Of a stretch of 64,000 bases of DNA, positions 37,029 through 46,864 are shown one piece after another (within the stretch, counting starts at the first letter, position 1; the number at the start of each line of letters is the position of its first letter). The position numbers and the translations under genes are program-made. Source of the DNA: Poriferisodalis sp963663635 (GTDB taxonomy: Bacteria; Actinomycetota; Acidimicrobiia; Acidimicrobiales; Poriferisodalaceae). The notes under the pieces were generated by a model, which made no database searches, was not told where the DNA came from, and was given only the letters and a program-made list of their open reading frames with translations. The DNA lies in assembly GCA_963663635.2 (NCBI GenBank), contig CAXXMY010000011.1, positions 434,001 to 498,000 of the forward strand, read 5' to 3'.

Positions 37029-37254
37029 TGCTGTCCTCGGGGGACTGTGGATGCCAGCTGGTCGGGCGGGAAGGACAGGACTGTGACGGGTCGGTCCAAA
37101 AGAGCAGGCCCCTATTCGGTCACGACCCTCCCGGCCAGCCGGCGCTGCGTTGATCGCTGCCCGACTGGCGCCGACAGATCAACGCCAAGGCACACCGGCC
37201 AGTCATAAGCAAGGGTCAAACACCAGCCGAACAGCGAACACCATCATGCTCACA
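37029..37254 (-). ncRNA. Candidate bridge RNA region of the IS110 element
   Basis: This is the non-coding end between the IS110 boundary and its transposase start. It contains a perfect 9-bp stem, GCGTTGATC (37147-37155) with GATCAACGC (37177-37185), enclosing a 21-base loop, and several other GC-rich pairings. In characterised IS110 elements this segment encodes the bridge RNA with target- and donor-binding loops. The loop has patchy similarity (GTCG..GC.AGTCG) to the IS3 target beside the element; pairing is not demonstrated. Confidence 0.45.
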
Positions 37255-37338
37255 GTCGAAGCAGTCGCCGATCGATCCCATCGACGGCAAGAGCCCTGAG
37301 TCGACCGCTCGCTGGGTGAACGCCCACGACGTGAACTG

Positions 37339-38761
37339 GGCGGATTCAATCGGTCGTCGCGACACCTCGATGATGGGGGTGCGCGATGGGCAGGCCGGCG
37401 GGGTGGATGCAGGAGTTGACGGGTCGGTCGGTGATGAGGTCGCCGGGCAAGCCGTCGTTGCGGCGGGAGGTCGAGCGGGGGTTTTGGGGTGAGATCGCCA
37501 AGGGGGTGTCGAGCGAGGAGGCGGCTGTGGCTGTGGGGGTGTCCCAGGCGGTGGGGAGCCGCTGGTTCCGGCAGGGTGGCGGGATGGCCACTGTTGAGCT
37601 TGCCCCGTTGTCGGGCCGGTATCTGTCGTTCGGCGAGCGAGAGGAGATCGCGGTGCTTCGCGCTGAGGGTCTCGGTGTGCGAGCGATCGCCCGCAGGCTG
37701 GGTCGGAGCCCGTCGACGATCTCCCGGGAGTTGCGCCGAAATGCGGCCACCCGCGGCGGAAAGCTGGAGTATCGGGCGTCGGTCGCGCTGTGGAAGGCCG
37801 AGCTCGTCGAGAACGAGCGTCTGCGGGGCTATGTGGCCGAACGGCTCTCGGGCGAGGTGCGGCGCCCGGACGGAACGCCGGCCGCTGGGCCTGCGGCGGC
37901 TGAGTGGAAAGGGCGCAACAAGCCATATCGCGCGGACCGCCGGTGGGTGCGAGGATGGAGCCCGCAGCAGATCTCGAACCGGCTCCGGGTCGAGTTCCCC
38001 GATGACGAGTCCATGCGCATCAGCCACGAAGCGATCTACCAGGCCCTCTATGTCCAAGGCCGCGGCGCTCTCAAGCGAGAGCTCGTGGCATGCCTGCGCA
38101 CCGGGCGGGCCTTGCGGGTCCCTCGAGCCCGGACCCGCAACAAGGCCTGGGCCCATGTCACACCCGAGCTGATGCTCAGCGAACGCCCCGCCGAGGCTGG
38201 GGACCGGGCAGTGCCAGGGCACTGGGAAGGCGACCTGGTCATCGGCCTGCAACGCTCAGCGATCGGCACCCTCGTCGAGCGGACCACCCGATTCACGATG
38301 CTGACCCCGCCTGCCCCGCGCCGACGGCTACGGCGTCATCGCCCGCACCAAGAACGGCCCCGCCCTGGCCGGCTACGGCGCCGCAGCCATGAAAGACGCG
38401 CTCGCAGCATCGATGACCACCCTGCCCGCGCAGCTGCGCCGATCATTGACCTGGGACCGAGGCAAAGAACTCTCCGCCCACGCGGCGTTCACCGTCGAGA
38501 CCGACATACCGGTCTACTTCTGCGACCCCCACAGCCCCTGGCAGCGAGGCACCAACGAGAACACCAACGGGCTGCTGTGCCAATACTTCCCCAAAGGCAC
38601 CGACCTGTCCCGCTGGACCGAGCAAGACCTCCAAGCCGTCGCCCACACCCTCAACACCCGGCCGCGCAAAACCCTCGGCTGGCGCACACCCGCCGAAGCC
38701 CTCAACGAACACCTACGCTCCCTCCAACAACCCGGTGTTGCGACGACCGATTGAATCCGCC
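37339..38761 (+). mobile_element. IS30-family element inside IS3 orfB
   Basis: The ends are 28-bp inverted repeats with one mismatch (GGCGGATTCAATCGGTCG at 37339; its complement ends at 38761). A 3-bp target duplication CTG flanks the element (37336-37338 and 38762-38764), as usual for IS30. The insertion splits the IS3 transposase between GTQ and FTSW. Confidence 0.92.
37386..38754 (+). pseudogene. IS30-family transposase, frameshifted
   Basis: The first frame from ATG 37386 carries the helix-turn-helix part (LSFGEREEIAVLRAEGLGVR, IARRLGRSPSTISRELRRN), ISHEAIYQALYVQGRG and the first catalytic Asp in HWEGDLVIGLQRSAIGTLVE. Near 38310, after RFTMLT, the frame is lost; the correct frame continues KNGPALAGYGAAAMKDALAA, LTWDRGKELSAHAAF (second Asp) and PHSPWQRGTNENTNGLL (Glu) to 38754. 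A single-base change in a C/G-rich run would restore it. Confidence 0.88.
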
Positions 38762-39016
38762 CTGAGTGCCCTGGTCGCTGTGGATCACTGTCTCGCCTTC
38801 TGGGGGCCGTCGTTGGTCGATGGCCATGCCCAAAGCGTTGGTCACGAGAGCTGCGGTGGGCCGCGAGTCGATCGGCCAGCCCACGACTCGGCGGCTGGCC
38901 GTGTCGAGGACCACCGCGCAATACACCTTGCCCTCCCGGGTTGGGTGCTCGGTGTAGGGGTCGGACCGCAGCGCCTGGCCGTCTTTCGGTCGGCTGGTTT
39001 GTGCGGCTCGCCCTCC

Positions 39017-39050
39017 GAACCGGACGTGCGACTTTCACCGCATCGGGCTC
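39017..39050 (-). ncRNA. Group II intron domain V
   Basis: The 34-nt hairpin starts GAGCCCGATGCGG, has the GTGAAAGTC tip region and ends GTCCGGTTC. It is the catalytic core hairpin of group II introns and the most diagnostic part of the ribozyme. Confidence 0.9.
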
Positions 39051-39059
39051 TGCGTGCGG

Positions 39060-40452
39060 TCATGCCGCTGGTGCGGGTGATCCTGTTGTCGCGCTTGTCC
39101 ATGGTGTCGGGATGCGGGTGCCCCGGTAGCGGTAGCGCTCGACGGCGACCCGCTCGGGGCGGAACATCTCGATGCCGCCGTCGTGGATCCTCCAACCTGG
39201 GAGGTAGCGGCGAACCAGGGTGTGCATGTTCAGCCCGACGTGGCGTTTGTTCAGCCAGCCGACGATCCGCCAGAAGGCGAAATGATCGACGTAGCCGAAG
39301 GTCCGTGTTGACACGCCGTGCCGAAAATAGTTGCACCAGCCCCGCAGCGTCGGGTTCAGCCGGCGCAGCAGGTCTGTGAGCGTTCGATGACGTCGACGGC
39401 GAGTCGGCAGTCTGATCTTCCCGATGATCGAAGCCGACGACTTCTTCGACGGGTAGGTGTAGATCGCTTTGTTGCCAGCGCGGCCTCTGCGGTTCCGACG
39501 CTGGATGCGCCAGCCCAACAAGTCGAACCCTTCGTCGATGCGCCAGACCCTCGTTTTCTGGTCCGATAGGCGCAGCCCCATCGCAGCGAGCACCGCTGCG
39601 ACCTCATCGCTGAGCGCTTCGGCGTCGTCGCGGGTGCCGTGGACCATGACCACGAAGTCGTCCGCATAGCGGACGAGGCGCATGACCGGTTCCCCGGCGC
39701 GGCGACGTTTGGCGCGGGTCCATTCCGGGCCGAGCGCTTCGGCATTTCTGGGCGAAGTGCCCCTCCAGCACGGACAGGGCAATGTTGGCCAACAGCGGCG
39801 AGAGGATCCCCCCTTGGGGTGTGCCGGTGATCGTTTCTCGTCGGCTGCGGTCCTGCGCGAGAACACCAGCGGTGAGGAACGCCTTCACCAGGCCCACGAC
39901 ACGCTTGTCTCGGACTCGACGTAGCGCACGTTCCATGAGGGCGGTGTGGTCGATCTCGTCGAAGCACGCCTTGATATCTGCTTCGAACACCCAGTGGCAG
40001 TTCCTGCTGGGTGAGCCGAGGCAGTGAATCTCAGCGATCGCGTCCTGGGCCCGTCGCTTCGGGCGCAAACCGCAGGAACACGGTTTGAAGTCCGCCTCGA
40101 AGATCGGTTCGAGCACCAGCTTCAACGAGGCCTGCACGACTCGGTCAGCGACAGTCGGGATCCCCAGCGAGCGGACCTTGCCGCTCGCCTTGGGAATCGT
40201 CTTCTCCCGCACCCGCTCGGGCCCGAACCGGCGAGCTTTGAGATCATCCCCCAGCCCGTCCAGCATCGACTCGACACCGAACACGACAGGTCGCGCAGCG
40301 ACCCCATCGACGCCGGCGGTTCGCGCTCCCTTGTTTGCCCGCACCCGGCTCCACGCCACAACGAGAAACGCCGGGTCACAGACGAGGTTGAACACGTCAT
40401 CGAACGAACGGCCAGGATCGGCCTTCGCCCATTGGTGCAGCTTCGACTGCAT
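39060..40452 (-). pseudogene. ltrA: Group II intron reverse transcriptase/maturase, one frameshift
   Basis: From ATG 40452 (MQSKLHQWAKADPGRSFDDV) the protein has the RT blocks KTIPKASGKVRSLGIPTVAD, CSCGLRPKRRAQDAI, FEADIKACFDEIDH and TPQGGILSPLLANIAL. Near 39745 the run CAGAAATGCC has one A too many; the sequence continues in another frame with the catalytic motif RLVRYADDFVVMVHG, DFLLGW-type GFDLLGWRIQRRN, and the maturase domain (LNPTLRGWCNYFRHG). No endonuclease domain is obvious. If the base is real the protein is dead; a sequencing error is also possible. Confidence 0.88.
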
Positions 40453-41547
40453 CGCGAGTACCCGCGGCTCGGCCTCCAACAGGCCAGGCCACGAAACGCC
40501 GGTATTCACCAGCGGACTCCCCGTTCGGCATCGAAGCTGCGACCACACTGGGTCCCTTCGCCATGTGCACGGCTTTCCCGTGCTCGGACTACTACGAACC
40601 CTCCGCCCCATCCCGACCGCATCAACCGGCGACAGGTCTTGGCGCCCGCCGCCCTGGCCGGGCAGCGGGGACCGACCAACGAGATGGTTCCCACGTTCAT
40701 TCCTGAACCCGTCGACGAGGTCGGCGCCCAGCTATGCCCCTGCAACCTCGTCATGGCTACGCCGCAGGCACCCACCATGACCTCCCGACCGGCGACATCA
40801 ACCGATCCAGAAGTTCCCCGCCCATCACAGACGGCCGGGTGCGCGTTGCAACGCAGCCCTGATCCGTCAGGTTCGAGCTGCTGGATCTCTTGAGGGGCGT
40901 TCAGCCACTGGTTCCTCACGTACGCCTTCCCGTCTTGCCAGCCGGACCCACACCATCTGACAGTGCTGGCGCGTCCCGTCGTTGTCAGGGCTGCTTCCAC
41001 CCTCCCCGGTGTCCCCCGGGTCCGGCTGCCCTCAGCTTCAACCAGCTCGCTGCGACGAGCCAGATGCGGTGTCCTCTCACCACCGCCGGGTTCAAGAACG
41101 CCTCGTGGCGCTCGATGTCGGTGACCCACAGCCGGTCGGGTTCGTCTCGGTGAAAGTTGCGGTCCACAAGGTCCGACGCCGTGGCCATATTGGGGATCGG
41201 GCGCCAGCGAGGCCGACCCGAGGGGCCCGCCAGCCCGGCCCGACGCATCAACATTGTGACCGCCTCACCGCCGACTGCTATTCCATGACCGGCCGTGAGC
41301 TCCGCATGGACCCGTCGAGCGCCGTAAGCGCACCCCGAGTCGTGGTGGATCCTGGCGATCACCTCGGTCAACCACCTATGGCGCAGCGACCGTGCCGACG
41401 GCGGCCGGCTCAGCCAGCCGTAATAGCCCGACACTGAGACCTCCAGCACCCCGCAGGCGACCTCAATCGGGAGCCTCTCCGCGGCCATCACCCTGATCGC
41501 CGCGAATCTCGGTTTAGGTCGCCACGCTCGGCGAGCAGCTCTGTGGC

Positions 41548-41793
41548 TCACCGACCGATCGCCAGCTCGGTCTCGAGTTCTCGCACCCGTTGCTTCGCAG
41601 CCGCCAGCTCCGCATGCTCAGCCCGAGGTCAGACCCGGCTCTGCTCCGGCGTCGACGCGTGCCCCTCGGCGCCAGGTGCACATCGACTGCTCGCTGATCC
41701 CGAGATCCGCCGCGACCGCAGCGACCTTGCAGCCGGCCTCGACCAGATCCACGACCCGCCGCCGGAACTCCGGCGGATAACCCCTCCGTGCCA
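41548..41793 (-). pseudogene. IS3 orfA, frameshifted
   Basis: From ATG 41793 the frame reads MARRGYPPEFRRRVVDLVEA and AAVAADLGISEQSMCTWRRG, a helix-turn-helix protein of IS3 orfA type. It meets a stop near 41630; one base less would restore the coiled-coil part AEHAELAAAKQRVRELETEL ending at 41548, next to the start of orfB. IS3 normally joins orfA and orfB by minus-one frameshifting, but this extra break is inside orfA. Confidence 0.75.
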
Positions 41794-41844
41794 TCAGCCC
41801 TCCTAGACGGCCAAGGCAAAAGAATCCAACAATCCGCCTCTACA

Positions 41845-42117
41845 AAACCCAGTACAGACCAGGTGCTCAGGCGACGTGGCCTCGGGTCTCGGCGTCAAAT
41901 CAATGAGCGACTGAAGGCCGAACGCCAAGCCCGTCGGCGATAGAACACGCTGTGTACCGTCGTCGACGCTCGAAGGGCAGCTGCCATGTGTGAGGGCTTC
42001 GCCTAGGCCGGTAGATTTCTGGCGGCTTCGCCAGCGCCCAGTGGTTGGCCTCTCTCTTGGACCAGGTGCGGGCCGGCGTGCTGAAACCCCTGCATACATC
42101 GGAGGCGATGAGCACTC
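41845..42117 (+). other. Junction between the mobile island and the atp operon
   Basis: No gene is visible in these 273 bases. GGAGG at 42101-42105 is the likely ribosome site for atpZ, although the spacing of 12 bases is long. The promoter of the ATP synthase operon should lie here, directly beside the IS3 end; I see no convincing -10/-35 pair. Confidence 0.4.
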
Positions 42118-42480
42118 ATGCGATCGCGAGCGGCCCGCGAACGGACGCGAGCAGCCCGAAGCGGCAACGGCAGCGAAGACGGCCTCGCGAAGGCTGTCGA
42201 GATCGTTGTGACGCCAGTGATCTTCGCAGCGGCAGGCTTCGGCCTCGACCGCTGGCTCGATACCGGTCCGTGGCTCGCGCTGAGCTTCGGCATTGTCGCC
42301 TTCGTGCTCAAGCTGCTGATCGAGTGGTACCGGTACACCGAGCGGATGTCGAAGCTCGAAACAGATCTGGCCGCGCAGCGCCCGACGCAGCGTCGTGGCA
42401 TCGATCGAGTCGAGCCAGCCTCGGTCAGCCTGGCGGCTGGCGTTGTGCTCGACGACGAGCCAGCAGAGCACCGCTCGTGA
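42118..42480 (+). CDS. atpZ: AtpZ/AtpI-family protein
   Basis: This 120-residue protein opens the ATP synthase operon. The segment AKAVEIVVTPVIFAAAGFGL followed by DRWLDTGPWLALSFGIVAF gives two membrane helices of the AtpZ/AtpI type, then a soluble tail. AtpZ-type proteins are linked to assembly of the c-ring or to magnesium and calcium supply. The start at ATG 42118 is uncertain because the GGAGG lies 12 bases away. Its stop overlaps the next start (GTGA). Confidence 0.75.
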   Translation: MRSRAARERTRAARSGNGSEDGLAKAVEIVVTPVIFAAAGFGLDRWLDTGPWLALSFGIVAFVLKLLIEWYRYTERMSKLETDLAAQRPTQRRGIDRVEPASVSLAAGVVLDDEPAEHRS

Positions 42481-42992
42481 ACGCACTCGGCCCGGCGGCG
42501 GGCGGAACGGCCGCCAGATCGGCCAACGAAGATGCTCCTGAACGCGCCATCGCCAACGACATCGCGCGTCGCAGCTTGTACGTCAGCCCCGTGTGGGTCG
42601 CCATCTGTGGCATCGCATGGGGCGCCGGCGGCGCAGCCTCCGCGGCCTACGGAATCGTGCTTGTCGTCGCCAACCTTGTTGCCGCCGCGGCGATCATGAC
42701 GTGGGCGGTACGCATCTCACCTGTCGCTTTGATGGCGGCGAGCCTCGGAGGCTTCGTCGGTCGCCTCGCGGTGCTCTTCGGGGCGGTCCTCGCGGTCAGC
42801 GGACTGAGCCTGTTCGAGCCGATTCCACTCGGCATGACCATCGGAGTCAGCCACCTCGGTCTGCTCGTGTGGGAGATGCGGTATGTTTCCCTGTCGCTTT
42901 CCAGCCCCGGGGTCGTGCCCAAGCGCTCATCCCGGCGGTCCGCGGGCCCTCGCGGGCCCGAAGCAGATGAGTTCGAAAAGGAGTCGATGTGA
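42477..42992 (+). CDS. atpI: ATP synthase subunit I-like membrane protein
   Basis: From GTG 42477, which overlaps the atpZ stop by four bases, this 171-residue protein has four hydrophobic segments (WVAICGIAWGAGGAASAAYG, IVLVVANLVAAAAIMTWAV, LMAASLGGFVGRLAVLFGAV, LGMTIGVSHLGLLVWEM). The position and topology match the subunit I slot of atp operons. Its stop overlaps the atpB GTG, so the three genes are translationally coupled. Confidence 0.72.
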   Translation: MNALGPAAGGTAARSANEDAPERAIANDIARRSLYVSPVWVAICGIAWGAGGAASAAYGIVLVVANLVAAAAIMTWAVRISPVALMAASLGGFVGRLAVLFGAVLAVSGLSLFEPIPLGMTIGVSHLGLLVWEMRYVSLSLSSPGVVPKRSSRRSAGPRGPEADEFEKESM

Positions 42993-43774
42993 GCCTGACA
43001 GCGCTGGACTTCCCGCCGATCGCAGAGTTGCTGGAATGGCCCGGCATCCTGTTCGACGGCACAGCGTTCGAGCTCAACAAAGTGGGCCTCATCTACTTGT
43101 TCGCTCTCGTGGCCCCGGTCATGATCTTCTACTTGGCCAAGCGCCGCTACGCGCAGGCACCAGCCATCGTGGCGCCGCGAGGCATCCAGACCGTGGCGGA
43201 AACCTCGGTCGAATTCGTGCGCGAGAGCATCGTGATGCAAACCATCGGTCCCGACGGGCTGCGCTACCTGCCATTTCTCTTGTCGATTTTCTTCTTTGTG
43301 TTCTTCGCGAACATCACTGAAGTCATCCCATTCATCCAATTCCCGGCCAATTCGCGCATGGCGGCCCCATTCTTCTTGGCCATCGTGGTGTGGCTTGTGT
43401 TCAACGGCGTCGGCATCAAGCACCACGGCCTGTTCGGCTACCTGAAGAACGTGGTGATCCCGCCGGGCGTGCCGAAGGCCCTGCTGCCGCTGGTGGCGCT
43501 CATCGAGTTCGTGTCGACGTTCTTGGTGCGGCCGTTCTCTCTGGCCGTCCGGCTCTTCGCCAACATGCTCGCGGGACACCTGCTGCTCGTGACCTTCGCA
43601 GTGCTCACGACCGCGCTGTGGGACCCGAGCCCGCTGGCGGCAATCGTGTGGGCTCCGTTCATCATGCTCATCGGCCTGACGGGCTTTGAGATCCTCGTCG
43701 CGTTCCTGCAGGCATTCATCTTCACGATCCTCACCGCCGTATACATCGGCGGCGCTCTGCACCCAGAGCACTAG
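42989..43774 (+). CDS. atpB: ATP synthase Fo subunit a
   Basis: Subunit a forms the proton half-channels against the c-ring. The essential Arg is in RPFSLAVRLFANMLAGHLLL near residue 190, and the C-terminal helix includes GFEILVAFLQAFIFTILTAV. The protein has 261 residues and about six helices. It starts at GTG 42989, overlapping the upstream gene by four bases. Confidence 0.96.
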   Translation: MSLTALDFPPIAELLEWPGILFDGTAFELNKVGLIYLFALVAPVMIFYLAKRRYAQAPAIVAPRGIQTVAETSVEFVRESIVMQTIGPDGLRYLPFLLSIFFFVFFANITEVIPFIQFPANSRMAAPFFLAIVVWLVFNGVGIKHHGLFGYLKNVVIPPGVPKALLPLVALIEFVSTFLVRPFSLAVRLFANMLAGHLLLVTFAVLTTALWDPSPLAAIVWAPFIMLIGLTGFEILVAFLQAFIFTILTAVYIGGALHPEH

Positions 43775-43846
43775 CCCCGTGCCTGCACCCCGCAGGCGTG
43801 GCCCATCAGTCCCCAGCAAACAGATCCCAAACAACAGGAGAGACGA

Positions 43847-44101
43847 GTGCTCGACATCCTCGCTCAAGCGGACAACGCGGTCGATGGCCTGAAGGCCGTC
43901 GGTGCCGGTCTCGGCTATGGCCTCGCGGCCATTGGTCCAGGCGTCGGCATCGGCCTAGTCGTCGGAAACGCCATCACGGCGATGGCCCGGCAGCCCGAGT
44001 CCGCCGGCATGGTCCGCACGACCATGTTCCTGGGCATCGCGTTCACCGAGGCTCTGGCCCTCATCGGTTTCGTGGTGTTCATCCTGCTCAACTTCGCGTA
44101 G
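43847..44101 (+). CDS. atpE: ATP synthase Fo subunit c
   Basis: This 84-residue hairpin protein forms the rotor ring. Helix 1 contains GAGLGYGLAAIGPGVGIGLV, the polar loop is ARQPES, and helix 2 carries the proton-binding carboxylate in FLGIAFTEALALIGFVVF. The ion-binding Glu context (no Gln in helix 1) fits protons rather than sodium. The start is GTG 43847 behind CAGGAG. Confidence 0.95.
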   Translation: MLDILAQADNAVDGLKAVGAGLGYGLAAIGPGVGIGLVVGNAITAMARQPESAGMVRTTMFLGIAFTEALALIGFVVFILLNFA

Positions 44102-44110
44102 GAGGCAGCA

Positions 44111-44656
44111 GTGAACATCGCTGTAGCAAGCGCGCTGCTGGCCGCCGAAGAATCTGTCGCCGAGGCGCCCAATCCGATCATCCCTGCGTGGGACGAGGTG
44201 ATCTGGGGATCGCTCTCGTTCTTCATCCTCCTCATCGTCATGTGGAAGCTGGCGCTGCCGCCGATTCGCCGTGCGATGGAGGCGCGCACCGAGCGCATCC
44301 AAGGCGACCTCGACGGTGCCGCGACCGCACGCTCCGAGGCCGAGGAACTACGCGCGCAGTACGACGCCCGGCTGGTCGAGGCCAATACCGAAGCCGCCCG
44401 GATCATCGAAGAGGCCCGAGCGGCTGCCGAAACAGTCCGGCAGGAGCGTCTGGCGGCCATCGAGCCTGAGATCGCCGAACGTCGTGCGCAGGCCGAGGCC
44501 GATATCGAGGCTGCCAGGGCACGGGCGATGGCCGAGGTGCGCGCCGACATCACGTCGATTGCCGTCGGCGCCGCCGAGCAGGTGGTGCTGGCCAGCATTG
44601 ACGAGGCCGCTCACGCCCGGCTGATCGACGACTACATCACGCGGGTGGGGAACTGA
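44111..44656 (+). CDS. atpF: ATP synthase Fo subunit b
   Basis: Subunit b is the peripheral stalk: one N-terminal membrane helix (WGSLSFFILLIVMWKLALPP) followed by a long charged coiled coil with many Ala, Glu and Arg residues to the C-terminus. It has 181 residues and starts ten bases after atpE. A gap of 133 bases separates it from atpH, containing a possible short gene. Confidence 0.94.
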   Translation: MNIAVASALLAAEESVAEAPNPIIPAWDEVIWGSLSFFILLIVMWKLALPPIRRAMEARTERIQGDLDGAATARSEAEELRAQYDARLVEANTEAARIIEEARAAAETVRQERLAAIEPEIAERRAQAEADIEAARARAMAEVRADITSIAVGAAEQVVLASIDEAAHARLIDDYITRVGN

Positions 44657-44676
44657 TCGTCCCGCGCATCGCTCAC

Positions 44677-44793
44677 ATGGCGCCGCCCGTCACCGCCGAA
44701 GTCACTCCGGCGCAGCGGGCACAGCATCGAACGGTGCAGCGTCGAGTGCGGGCCCCGACAGGAGATGAACAGATGATCAGGATCAACCGATGA
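44677..44793 (+). CDS. Possible 38-residue coupled ORF between atpF and atpH
   Basis: ATG 44677 opens 38 codons (MAPPVTAEVTPAQRAQHRTV and on) whose TGA overlaps the atpH ATG in the arrangement ATGA, as for translationally coupled genes. The product would be basic and without a membrane helix. No clear ribosome site precedes it and I know of no family. It may be chance. Confidence 0.3.
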   Translation: MAPPVTAEVTPAQRAQHRTVQRRVRAPTGDEQMIRINR

Positions 44794-45313
44794 GCCAGCG
44801 AGTCGAGGGTTACGCAAGCGCTGTGGTGGCTATCGCGCAGGCCGAGGATGCGCTCGAGCGCGTGCCCAACGAACTGTCTGCAGTCGGCCGCGCTGTCGCC
44901 TCGAACGAGGAACTGCGCAGCGTGCTATCCGATCACTCCGTCCCGGCATCACGCCGCATCGGCATCATCGAAGACTTGCTGGCGGCCCAGGCGTCGCCGG
45001 TCACGCTCAACGTGGTGGCGATGCTGGTCGGTGCCGGCCGTGGCGGCCAGCTCGACGTCATCGCCGAAGAGGTGCTCGAACTCGCCGCCGCAACGCGGGG
45101 TGAGGCCGTGGCCGAGGTCCGCTCGGCCGTCGCGCTCACCGACTCCCAGATCGAGCGGCTGGCCGCTGCTCTCGGTCAGGCCAGCGGCCGCAAAGTGACC
45201 GTCCATGTCGTAGTGGATCCCGAAATCGTTGGAGGACTGTCCGCCCAGATTGGCGACACTGTCTTCGATGGCTCAGTCCGCACTCGGCTCGACAACATGA
45301 AGGAGCGCCTGTC

Positions 45314-45317
<4 letters not shown>
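44790..45317 (+). CDS. atpH: ATP synthase F1 subunit delta
   Basis: Subunit delta (OSCP) links the peripheral stalk to the top of the alpha/beta hexamer. The N-terminal helical domain starts SQRVEGYASAVVAIAQAED, and the C-terminal signature is VDPEIVGGLSAQIGDTVFDG. It has 175 residues. It is the separate-delta form, not the fused b-delta of mycobacteria. Its stop overlaps the atpA GTG. Confidence 0.95.
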
Positions 45318-46858
<1,541 letters not shown>

Positions 46859-46864
46859 TTCGCG

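Larger units (their letters stand above)
35922..37254 (-). mobile_element. Intact IS110-family element inside IS3 orfB
   Basis: The element separates GDCFD from NAMIESFW of the IS3 transposase, which fixes its boundaries to within a few bases at 35922 and 37254 (1333 bp). There are no terminal inverted repeats or target duplication, as expected of IS110. It contains an uninterrupted transposase and a 226-base non-coding end upstream of it. Confidence 0.85.
38954..41113 (-). mobile_element. Group II intron inserted in IS3 orfB
   Basis: On the minus strand the intron begins GAGCGCCACGAGG at 41113, close to the GUGYG consensus, and ends CCGACCCCTAC at 38954 (AY end). The flanks join precisely as VTDI-TEHPTREG, the normal IS3 sequence. 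A canonical 34-nt domain V (39017-39050, with GATGCGGTGAAAGTCGCACG) lies just before the 3' end. A reverse transcriptase gene lies inside. Length about 2160 bases. Confidence 0.9.
35721..41551 (-). pseudogene. IS3 orfB transposase, broken into four pieces
   Basis: Piece 1 (41551-41114) has VSGYYGWLSRPPSARS, GARRVHAEL and ends DRLWVTDI. Piece 2 (38953-38765) resumes TEHPTREGKVYCAVVLDT and ends VIHSDQGTQ with the second catalytic Asp. Piece 3 (37338-37255) continues FTSWAFTQRAVDSGLLPSMG and ends GDCFD. Piece 4 (35921-35721) gives NAMIESFWSRMQVELL (catalytic Glu) and RQRRHSALGMLTPIEFE. Joined, they form a standard IS3 integrase-type transposase. It cannot be expressed in its present state unless the intron splices and the other elements are removed. 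Confidence 0.88.
35699..41844 (-). mobile_element. IS3-family element split by three insertions
   Basis: The ends share GAGGCGGATTGTTGGATTC (left near 35704, right as its complement near 41838). IS3 sequence remains only in four blocks: 35699-35921, 37255-37338, 38762-38953 and 41114-41844, about 1.23 kb together, a normal IS3 length. The gaps hold an IS110 (35922-37254), an IS30 (37339-38761) and a group II intron (38954-41113). Removing these restores a continuous IS3 orfB reading across every junction. Confidence 0.88.
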
